A stretch of 5,947 nucleotides of DNA from the NCBI GenBank assembly GCA_937894535.1, contig CALBHI010000183.1, positions 1 to 5,947 on the forward strand, written 5' to 3'. Of the stretch, positions 1 to 5,947 are shown in pieces; the stretch's first letter is position 1; each line of letters starts with the position of its first letter. The translations under genes were made by a program, and so were the position numbers. The notes beneath the pieces are model-generated. The model did not search any database. It was given only the letters and a program-made list of their open reading frames with translations, and had not been told where the DNA came from. The DNA is from an uncultured Verrucomicrobiota bacterium (GTDB lineage: Bacteria > Verrucomicrobiota > Kiritimatiellia > CAIVKH01).

Positions 1-1193
<1,193 letters not shown>

Positions 1194-1197
<4 letters not shown>

Positions 1198-1691
1198 GAC
1201 GGGAGCTCCTCGATATGGTGGACGACGTCTTCGGGGCCGACATGACCGAGGGTCTGTTGATCCAGCACCACGGCGGGGGCCAGACCGCACGAGCCGACGC
1301 AGCGGGCGGTCATGACCGACAGGTGTTTGTCGGGGGTGGTTTCGCCAGCAGAGATGCCGAAACGTTCGCGCAACCGCTGGAGGATCGCGTCGGCCCCCTT
1401 GATGTAGCAGGCGGTGCCGAGGCAGACCACGCAGGTGTGCCGCCCCTGCGGCTTCAGATGGAAGAAGTGGTAGAACGTGGCCACGCCATATACCTTGCTC
1501 AGAGGCAGGTTCAGGGCGGCGGCTACCCGGCGCATGGAGGTCTCGTCAATGTAGCCGTAGGTTTCCTGCACGGCGTGCAGGGTTTCAATCAGGGCGTCGC
1601 CGCGGAATCCGCAGCGGCGCATGACGGCCTCGACCAGCCGCCACCGCTTCTCGTCGCCAGCCACCGCTGGCGTTGCCGGTGTCGCGTTCAT
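1194..1691 (-). CDS. NuoE/HydC-like [2Fe-2S] thioredoxin-fold subunit of NAD-linked oxidoreductase or hydrogenase
   Basis: This 165-residue subunit is related to complex I NuoE (24 kDa), HoxE, HndA and HydC. The N-terminal helical part contains LHAVQETYGYID and LPLSKVYGVATFYHFF (about residues 38-77), a strong family signature. The C-terminal thioredoxin-like domain holds one [2Fe-2S] cluster with ligands C90-x4-C95 (CLGTACY) and C131-x3-C135 (CVGSCGLAP). The CLGTACYIKGA form is closer to HydC/HndA/HoxE-type proteins than to aerobic NuoE. A further cysteine, C87, lies just before the cluster. The start has GAGG close upstream (4 bases) and follows the flavoprotein gene by 11 bases, the largest gap in the window. 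The TGA overlaps the NuoF-like start as ATGA, so the two partners are translationally coupled. Whether the pair serves Ech, a soluble hydrogenase or another bifurcating enzyme is not shown here. Confidence 0.93.
1206..1211 (-). promoter_or_regulatory. ribosome-binding site for the NuoF-like gene
   Basis: On the minus strand this reads GAGGAG, 8 bases before the ATG at 1197 and within the 3' end of the NuoE-like gene. Together with the ATGA stop/start overlap it suggests both re-initiation and independent ribosome entry for the NuoF-like subunit. Confidence 0.7.
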
Positions 1692-1695
1692 GGTA

Positions 1696-1699
1696 CCTC
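1696..1699 (-). promoter_or_regulatory. probable ribosome-binding site for the NuoE-like gene
   Basis: On the minus strand this reads GAGG, only 4 bases before the ATG at 1691, in the 11-base gap after the flavoprotein stop. The spacing is shorter than usual, so the site may be weak and translation may partly depend on the upstream gene. Confidence 0.5.
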
Positions 1700-1702
1700 G
1701 CG

Positions 1703-2221
1703 TTATGTGGTTTTCTGTCGAACCCCATCCAGGTGTTCCGCCTTGACCAGGGTAAACATCCGGTTGAGGGGATTGTCGGTCACGGTGGCGTTGACCACCT
1801 CGCCGAAAAACACGGTGTGGTCGCCGGCGTCGACGGTCTGGCGCAGTTCACATTCGAAGTTCGCCACGGCTTCGGTGAGCAGGAGGCCGTCCACCTTGGC
1901 GGCCGGCCGGGTCAGGCAACCGGGCATGGCGGCAAATTTGTCGCAGGTGTTGCCGCTGTGGGTCCCGAAGTGGCGGGCAATGTCCGCCTGTGGCTCGGAC
2001 AGCAGGGCGAGTACGAACGACCGGGCGTGGAGGATGGCGTCGTGGGTATGCCGAGTCTTGCCGACGGCAAGGGCCAGCATGGGGGGGCGCATCGAAACCG
2101 GCATAAACCAGCCGATGGTCATCGGGTTGAGCATGCCGGCGGCATCACGCGCGATGCAGACGGCGATCTGTTCGGGGTACCGGCACTCGATGGCCATGCT
2201 AAACGGGACGGTCTTTTGCAT
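1703..2221 (-). CDS. flavin reductase-like FMN-binding split-barrel protein
   Basis: This 172-residue protein has the look of the flavin reductase / flavoredoxin family, which bind FMN in a split beta barrel and work as flavin reductases or one- and two-electron carriers. Supporting stretches are NPMTIGW at residues 32-38, PPMLALAVGKTRHTHD near 46-61, SFVLALLS at 68-75, the G..SG...DKF segment around 86-96, and a late FECEL...GDHTVFFGEVV block typical of the fold. There are no iron-sulfur motifs, no signal peptide and no membrane helix, so it should be cytoplasmic. The ATG at 2221 has GGAG 7 bases upstream. An internal ATG at 2197, one base past the EchF stop, has no such site, so the longer form with a 23-base overlap is chosen. 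It sits between the hydrogenase genes and the NADH module. Its actual substrate cannot be read from the sequence. Confidence 0.85.
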   Translation of the reverse strand: MQKTVPFSMAIECRYPEQIAVCIARDAAGMLNPMTIGWFMPVSMRPPMLALAVGKTRHTHDAILHARSFVLALLSEPQADIARHFGTHSGNTCDKFAAMPGCLTRPAAKVDGLLLTEAVANFECELRQTVDAGDHTVFFGEVVNATVTDNPLNRMFTLVKAEHLDGVRQKTT

Positions 2222-2648
2222 CGCTGTTCTCCGGGGTGGCCGCGGGTGCCGGGGCCGGTGTGGGGGCGGCGGCAGACGTGGCCGGTTTCGGCTTCGGGGC
2301 GGGGGGCACGAAGGGAATCGGCACGGTCAGCGTTTCCTTGTGGGTGACCGGGTCGGAGTAGCGGTTCTCGTTGCTGAGGCATTTGCGGGGGCAGGCTTCG
2401 ATGCAGGCTCCGCATTGGATGCAGCGCAGGCGGTCGATGGTCCAGGTCTGTCCCTTGCGGTCCACCTTGATGGCCTTCGTCGGGCAGCGGACGTCGCAGA
2501 TGACGCACAGGTTGCAGGTGGACGGTTCGATCAGGATCCGGCCGCGGGTGCCGGTGAAGTACTCGCGCGGGATCGCCGGGTAGGCGACGGTCGCCGGGGC
2601 CTTGAACAGGCTCTTCAGCGACAACTTGGTCATGGCGAGTGGTTTCAT
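2199..2648 (-). CDS. echF: EchF-like 2x[4Fe-4S] ferredoxin subunit (NuoI family) with Pro/Ala-rich C-terminal tail
   Basis: This 149-residue iron-sulfur subunit should pass electrons between soluble ferredoxin and the EchC cluster. Two classical CxxCxxCxxxCP motifs are present, with cysteines at 45, 48, 51, 55 and at 76, 79, 82, 86. Before them is a NuoI-like N terminus (YPAIPREYFTGTRGR). After the clusters comes about 35 residues rich in proline and alanine (roughly 115-149), with repeated AP/KP pairs and no cysteine. This is probably a disordered extension, and ordinary EchF proteins end sooner. An upstream ATG at 2720 would add 24 residues of EchE-overlapping sequence unlike the family. 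The ATG at 2648, two bases after the EchE stop, is preferred, and another ATG at 2633 has no better ribosome site. The 3' end overlaps the next gene by 23 bases. Confidence 0.93.
   Translation of the reverse strand: MKPLAMTKLSLKSLFKAPATVAYPAIPREYFTGTRGRILIEPSTCNLCVICDVRCPTKAIKVDRKGQTWTIDRLRCIQCGACIEACPRKCLSNENRYSDPVTHKETLTVPIPFVPPAPKPKPATSAAAPTPAPAPAATPENSDAKDRPV
2229..2232 (-). promoter_or_regulatory. ribosome-binding site deciding the flavoprotein start
   Basis: On the minus strand this reads GGAG, 7 bases before the ATG at 2221 and inside the EchF coding region. The competing internal ATG at 2197 lacks a comparable site, so this element supports the longer protein and the 23-base overlap with the EchF gene. 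Confidence 0.65.
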
Positions 2649-2650
2649 GG

Positions 2651-3730
2651 TTAGCGTTCCGCACAACTGATGCAGGGGTCGATGGTCAGGACAATTAGGC
2701 CGACATCGGCCAGTTCGCACCCTTGCAGCATGTGGAGCAGGGGCGGGATGTTGGCGAAGGTGGGGGTGCGGACGCGGAACCTGCTAAGGTTCTTGGTGCC
2801 GTTGCCCTTGACGTAATAGATCACCTCGCCGCGGGGTTGTTCGAGGCGTGCGAAGTATTCGCCGTTCGGATAGCCGGAGGGCTTTTCGAAGACCGGGCCT
2901 TCAGGGGTGCGGGCGGCGATTTCCTGGATCAGGTCGAAGGATTGGGTAACCTCGTGCATCCGGACCATGCACCGCGCATAACTGTCGCAGGCGGTCTCGA
3001 CGATCGGCTCGATCTTCAGTTCGTTGTAGGCGGCATAACCTTCCAGCCGGGTGTCGGTGCGGACACCGCTGCCGCGCAGGGTCGGGCCGACCGCGCCGAG
3101 GGTCCAGGCATCGTCGCGGGAGAGCATGCCGATCCCGCACAGGCGCTGCTTCACCGAGTAGTCGTCGCGGAAGACCTTCTTCAACTCCTCGAACTCGGCC
3201 GCGGCGGAGGCGATCTTCACGGCGCACCGCTTCAGGGTGTCGTTGTCCACATCGCGGCGTACGCCGCCGATCTTGGCGGAGCCGAAGATCACGCGGCCGC
3301 CGGTGGTTTCCTCGATCACGTCGAGTACGGTTTCGCGGATCCGCCAGCACTGCATGAACAGGTTCTCGAAGCCGAAGGCATCGGCCAGCAGGCCGGCCCA
3401 GAGCAGGTGGCTGTGGGCGCGCGACAGTTCGCACCAGAAGGTGCGCAGCCATTTGGCGCGGGGCGGGATCTGGATGTTCATCACCGTCTCCACCGCCTGG
3501 CAATAGCCCATGCCGTGGATGTAGCTGCAGATGCCGCAGACGCGTTCGGCCACGTAGGTGAACTCGTGAAAGTCCTTTTTCTCCACGAGCTTCTCGAGGC
3601 CGCGGTGGATGAAGCCGAAGGAGGGAATCGCCTCGACGACATGTTCGTCCTCGACCACCAGGTCGATGTGGATCGGTTCCGGCAGTACCGGGTGCTGCGG
3701 TCCGAAGGGGATGACGGTGCGTTCACCCAT
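2651..3730 (-). CDS. echE: EchE-like large (catalytic) subunit of group 4 [NiFe] hydrogenase
   Basis: This 359-residue catalytic subunit reversibly makes or oxidises H2. The four [NiFe] ligands are all present: RVCGICSYIH with C65 and C68, and DPCISCAER with C353 and C356 at the extreme C terminus. These motifs separate it from complex I NuoD/49 kDa proteins, which lack the cysteines. The N-terminal stretch FGPQHPVLPEP and GFIHRGLEKL near residue 40 are typical of the family. The protein stops directly after the second motif, so there is no C-terminal extension for a maturation endopeptidase to remove. This is known for CooH and some other group 4 enzymes, whereas HycE has a tail. The ATG start is preceded by GGAGG at an 8-base spacing, the strongest ribosome-binding site in the window. 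The stop codon is TAA, with a 2-base gap to the EchF gene. Confidence 0.97.
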   Translation of the reverse strand: MGERTVIPFGPQHPVLPEPIHIDLVVEDEHVVEAIPSFGFIHRGLEKLVEKKDFHEFTYVAERVCGICSYIHGMGYCQAVETVMNIQIPPRAKWLRTFWCELSRAHSHLLWAGLLADAFGFENLFMQCWRIRETVLDVIEETTGGRVIFGSAKIGGVRRDVDNDTLKRCAVKIASAAAEFEELKKVFRDDYSVKQRLCGIGMLSRDDAWTLGAVGPTLRGSGVRTDTRLEGYAAYNELKIEPIVETACDSYARCMVRMHEVTQSFDLIQEIAARTPEGPVFEKPSGYPNGEYFARLEQPRGEVIYYVKGNGTKNLSRFRVRTPTFANIPPLLHMLQGCELADVGLIVLTIDPCISCAER

Positions 3731-4100
3731 TGTTTTTTCCTCCGGTGACCACGCACATGCTGGTGGCGAAGGGTTTGCTCACCGAGGTTTTGAAGAAATT
3801 GCCGAGGTAGTCGAGTTTCAGGCCGTCGAAACGGATGCCGAACAGGTCGTGGATCTCGTTCTCGTAGGCGAAGGCACCGAAGTACTCCTCGGTGATGCTG
3901 TCAACCTGCGCGCCCTCGAGGGGGAGACGCAACCGGAGGTGTTCAAAGCGGTCGTCCCGGGTAAAGCTGTAGCTCAATTCGAAGACGTCGAGGGTGGTCG
4001 AGCAGATCTGCACCAGCCGCCAGCCGTCGCGCCGGTAGGCGGCGGTCCGTTCGCGCAGGGCGGCGGGTTCAATGTCATGGATGACTTGTTCGGGGATCAT
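3723..4100 (-). CDS. echD: EchD-like subunit of energy-converting [NiFe] hydrogenase (NuoC / 30 kDa family)
   Basis: This 125-residue hydrophilic subunit is of the complex I 30 kDa (NuoC) type, a structural piece of the peripheral arm that packs against the large subunit and binds no cofactor. The diagnostic motif ENEIHDLFG lies at residues 80-88. Before it are the alternating strands expected of the fold (WRLVQIC, DVFELSYSF, HLRLRLPL). It is much shorter than a NuoC of respiratory complex I, which fits EchD-type subunits. The start overlaps the EchC stop as ATGA. Its last codons contain the Shine-Dalgarno and the first bases of the EchE gene, an overlap of 8 bases. I see nothing unusual apart from the single cysteine at residue 33 and another near the C terminus, neither in a recognisable metal motif. 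Confidence 0.92.
   Translation of the reverse strand: MIPEQVIHDIEPAALRERTAAYRRDGWRLVQICSTTLDVFELSYSFTRDDRFEHLRLRLPLEGAQVDSITEEYFGAFAYENEIHDLFGIRFDGLKLDYLGNFFKTSVSKPFATSMCVVTGGKNNG
3739..3743 (-). promoter_or_regulatory. strong ribosome-binding site for the EchE gene
   Basis: On the minus strand this reads GGAGG, 8 bases before the ATG at 3730, and it lies inside the last codons of the EchD gene. The intervening bases are A-rich (AAAAAACA), which should keep the site unstructured. It is the best Shine-Dalgarno match in the window and belongs to the catalytic subunit. Confidence 0.8.
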
Positions 4101-4540
4101 GATGCTGCACGCGCCTTCTTCATGGCCAGGTGTTTCTCCTCGAGCACGGCGATGGCCTTGACGACGCCGTCGATGATCGATTCAGGGCGCGCGGCGCATC
4201 CCGGCACGTAGACATCCACGGGAATGGTCGAGTCCACGCCGCCCTTGGTGTTGTAGCACTCGCGGAAGATGCCGCCGCTGGTCGCGCAGATGCCGACCGC
4301 CACCACGACGCGGGGCTCGGGCATCTGCTCGTAGATGGCTTTCACCACCGGCTGGCTCTGCTCGTTGATGTAGCCGGTGATCAGCAGGATGTCGGCGTGT
4401 TTCGGGTTGCCGGTATTCACCACGCCGAACCGTTCCACGTCATAGCGCGGGGTCAGGCAGGCCAGCACCTCGATGTCGCAGCCGTTGCAGCTCGCGCCGT
4501 CGTAATGAACAATCCAGGGGGAACGTTTCAAGAAGCTCAT
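4097..4540 (-). CDS. echC: EchC-like small subunit of group 4 [NiFe] hydrogenase (NuoB family)
   Basis: This 147-residue electron-transfer subunit carries the [4Fe-4S] cluster next to the [NiFe] site. Visible ligands are the C18-x2-C21 pair (SCNGCDIE), C85 in GICATSGG and C115 in PGCAARPE. The CxxC spacing is that of hydrogenase small subunits; complex I NuoB has two adjacent cysteines instead. At this length it has only the proximal cluster and no additional cluster domains, as in other Ech/Coo/Hyc enzymes. A longer reading from an ATG at 4633 exists, but its first 31 residues overlap the EchB gene and do not look like the family. The ATG at 4540, forming ATGA with the EchB stop, gives a normal N terminus. 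The C-terminal tail is basic and alanine-rich. The TGA overlaps the EchD start. Confidence 0.95.
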   Translation of the reverse strand: MSFLKRSPWIVHYDGASCNGCDIEVLACLTPRYDVERFGVVNTGNPKHADILLITGYINEQSQPVVKAIYEQMPEPRVVVAVGICATSGGIFRECYNTKGGVDSTIPVDVYVPGCAARPESIIDGVVKAIAVLEEKHLAMKKARAAS

Positions 4541-5403
4541 GGCTGCACCCCCAGCCAGTAGTACACGACGATCAGGTTGATCGCGCCGAGCAGCGAGGCG
4601 GTGGTCCACGAGCTTTTCATCGCCCACTGCCACTTCATGCGGGCACTGGTGTTGTCGAGCAGGATCTCCAGCAAGTACACCACGGCGACAAGCAGGACCG
4701 CGGCGGCCGGGTAGGGGGCGAGGAAGAGGTAGAAGATGCCGAGCAGCATGATCGTTTCGTACCAGTGCGTCACCTCGATGATGGCCAGCGATAAGCCGGA
4801 AAACTCGGTGGTCAGTCCCTTGACGATTTCCTGGTGGGCGTGGTGCGAGGTGGCGAGGTCGAACGGCGACTTGCGCAGCTTGATGGTCAGGATGAACGCG
4901 AGGGCGGCGAAGATACCTGGAAGCCAGAGCAGCGCGGGTACCGGGCTGGCCGAGATTTCCTCGACGCGGAAGCTGCCGTTGGCGATGTAGAAACCCATTG
5001 CGGTCAGCAACAGGATCGGTTCCGCGGCCATCATCTGGAGCAATTCGCGTTCGGCGCCGATATGGCTGAACGGGGAGTGGGCCGCATAGGCGCCGAGCAC
5101 CAGGAAGATGCTCGAGAGGGCGAACGCAAAGATCACGATCAGCAGGTCGCCGCCAAAAAAGAACTCAAAGCCGGCGGCCATCATGAACACCAGGTGGCCG
5201 AGCACGAAGAAATGTCCGGTGCGCCGCGCTCCGATCGACTCCTTGTGCATGAGCTTGAGCAGGTCGTAGACGGGTTGCAGGATCGGTGGACCGCGGCGGC
5301 CCTGCATCCGCGCGGTGATGCGGCGGTCGACACCGGCGAGCAGCGCGCCGATCACCGGAGCGAGCAGGAGGTAGGCGAATCCGGCGAGGAAATTGCGGGT
5401 CAT
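4537..5403 (-). CDS. echB: EchB-like (NuoH/HyfC family) membrane subunit of energy-converting [NiFe] hydrogenase
   Basis: This 288-residue membrane protein belongs to the respiratory-chain subunit 1 family, which anchors the hydrophilic hydrogenase arm to the membrane and forms the link to proton or sodium transport. Family signatures are clear: QGRRGPPILQP followed by DLLKLMHKE at residues 34-55, ERELLQMMAAEP at 118-129, and LRKSPFDLATSHHAHQE leading into EFSG at 177-203. The last of these contains the conserved charged loop. About eight hydrophobic segments are spread from residue 5 to the C terminus. The length fits Ech/Hyf-type homologues and is shorter than a typical NuoH. The ATG overlaps the EchA stop (ATGA), and its own TGA overlaps the next ATG in the same way, so it sits in a tightly coupled series. 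There is no strong Shine-Dalgarno before the start, which fits coupled translation. Confidence 0.95.
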   Translation of the reverse strand: MTRNFLAGFAYLLLAPVIGALLAGVDRRITARMQGRRGPPILQPVYDLLKLMHKESIGARRTGHFFVLGHLVFMMAAGFEFFFGGDLLIVIFAFALSSIFLVLGAYAAHSPFSHIGAERELLQMMAAEPILLLTAMGFYIANGSFRVEEISASPVPALLWLPGIFAALAFILTIKLRKSPFDLATSHHAHQEIVKGLTTEFSGLSLAIIEVTHWYETIMLLGIFYLFLAPYPAAAVLLVAVVYLLEILLDNTSARMKWQWAMKSSWTTASLLGAINLIVVYYWLGVQP

Positions 5404-5947
5404 ACGGTCACCATCACGAGGATGGCCGCCATCAACACGAGGGAGGCGGCGATACCCCAGCGCTGCATCGGGCGTTCCGGCAGGTACTGGGCGAGGTAGT
5501 AGTTTCGGAAACCCATGGCGTATTCCTTGCCGGCGGAGCCGGTGAACCGGTAGGGGTGGTCGTAGTTGGCTCCGCCGAGGTACGGCGAAACACGGCGGAA
5601 ATGGTCGCCGCCGCGGTACAGCAGGCTCAGCGGGAGCAGGGCTACGAGCAGCAGCATGATCGACATGACGACCATGGTTTCGCGGTCGAGCACCATGCTC
5701 TGGCCATAGACCGCGATCACGTAGGGGTCGATCAGCACTTCGGCGATCCAGGGGAAAACGGCGCAGCAGACGATCACCAGGGCGGTCAGCACCGCCAGCA
5801 CGATCAGTTCCAGCGAGTGGGTGTCGTCAGGCACGGGGCGTTCGCCGGGTTCGGCGCCGATGATCTTGCCCATCCATTTGGCCCAGAAAAACAAGGTGGC
5901 CGAGCTGCCGAAGACGACGAAGATCGGAAGGATCGGGTTCACGCGGA
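5400..5947 (-). CDS. echA: EchA-like antiporter-type membrane subunit of group 4 [NiFe] hydrogenase, C-terminal part (5' end outside window)
   Basis: This is the last 181 residues of a NuoL/EchA-type integral membrane protein, the subunit thought to carry the ion-translocation channel. The frame stays open to the right edge. A GTG at 5942 could be read as a start, but the residues after it (NPILPIFVVFGSSATLFFW) look like an internal membrane helix of the family, so the gene very likely begins outside the window. About four hydrophobic segments are visible: just after the edge, near residues 46-66, near 90-110, and at the extreme C terminus. Between the last two lies a soluble loop with GGANYDHPYRF and RNYYL, which resembles the C-terminal region of EchA-like proteins. 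It ends in TGA overlapping the next start as ATGA, which implies translational coupling to the EchB-like gene. The family call is firm. EchA is preferred over NuoL because of the hydrogenase genes that follow. Confidence 0.85.
   Translation of the reverse strand, partial: RVNPILPIFVVFGSSATLFFWAKWMGKIIGAEPGERPVPDDTHSLELIVLAVLTALVIVCCAVFPWIAEVLIDPYVIAVYGQSMVLDRETMVVMSIMLLLVALLPLSLLYRGGDHFRRVSPYLGGANYDHPYRFTGSAGKEYAMGFRNYYLAQYLPERPMQRWGIAASLVLMAAILVMVTV

Noticed and set aside
1202..1209. Short palindrome GGAGCTCC overlapping the NuoF ribosome site
   Set aside because: Eight bases is too short to claim an operator or hairpin, and it is explained by the coding sequence and the GAGGAG site.
1215..2654. 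Plus-strand open frame of 479 codons spanning the NuoE-like, flavoprotein and EchF genes
   Set aside because: It runs antisense across three well-supported genes in different frames and has no recognisable domain or plausible composition.
2649..2720. Longer N terminus for the EchF-like protein from an ATG at 2720
   Set aside because: The extra 24 residues are the out-of-frame reading of the EchE 3' end, including its cysteine-motif region. The ATG at 2648 is well placed just after the EchE stop.
2723..3748. Plus-strand open frame of 341 codons opposite the large hydrogenase subunit
   Set aside because: It is the antisense frame of the EchE-like gene, with no family resemblance and a composition typical of shadow frames in GC-rich DNA.
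4541..4633. Longer N terminus for the EchC-like protein from an ATG at 4633
   Set aside because: The extra 31 residues overlap the EchB coding region and do not look like the family. The ATG at 4540 gives the expected start and an ATGA junction.
5940..5942. GTG at 5942 as the true start of a small 180-residue protein
   Set aside because: The frame continues upstream to the edge, and the following residues look like an internal NuoL/EchA helix, so the gene is simply cut by the window.
2651..5947. Respiratory complex I (nuo) operon
   Set aside because: The NuoD-like protein keeps both CxxC pairs of a [NiFe] site, the NuoB-like protein has CxxC and not adjacent cysteines, NuoC is short, and the gene order is that of Ech. 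NuoJ and NuoK-like genes are absent within the visible A-F run.

Overview
The window is one densely packed stretch of a single minus-strand operon, read from the right edge to the left edge. Nine coding regions cover essentially every base. The longest gap between genes is 11 bases, and four junctions are ATGA overlaps. The first and last genes run off the window edges. I see no RNA genes, mobile elements, repeats, CRISPR arrays, promoters or terminators.

Right half and centre (5947 to 2199, minus strand): a six-subunit energy-converting, membrane-bound group 4 [NiFe] hydrogenase in the Ech gene order A-B-C-D-E-F. EchA (C-terminal part only) is an antiporter-like NuoL-type subunit, EchB is NuoH-like, EchC is the NuoB-like small subunit, EchD is NuoC-like, EchE is the NuoD-like large subunit and EchF is a 2x[4Fe-4S] NuoI-like ferredoxin subunit. 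The large subunit keeps both pairs of [NiFe]-ligand cysteines and the small subunit has the hydrogenase-type CxxC. This is therefore a hydrogenase and not respiratory complex I. Such enzymes couple reduced-ferredoxin oxidation and H2 formation to H+ or Na+ translocation, reversibly.

Left part (2221 to 1, minus strand): a flavin reductase-like FMN split-barrel protein, then a NuoE-like [2Fe-2S] protein, then a NuoF-like NADH/FMN subunit with an extra N-terminal [2Fe-2S] thioredoxin-fold domain. The last two resemble the HydC/HydB (HndA/HndC) pair of NAD-linked, often electron-bifurcating, hydrogenases. The NuoF-like gene has no stop codon inside the window.

Together the operon suggests that NADH and ferredoxin redox pools, H2 and an ion gradient are handled by proteins made from one transcript. 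Either the NuoEF pair belongs to a second, soluble (perhaps [FeFe]) hydrogenase or other bifurcating enzyme encoded further left, or it feeds NADH electrons to the Ech complex. The window cannot decide between these. The source looks like a high-GC anaerobic bacterium with fermentative or syntrophic H2 metabolism. I cannot assign a phylum from the sequence alone.
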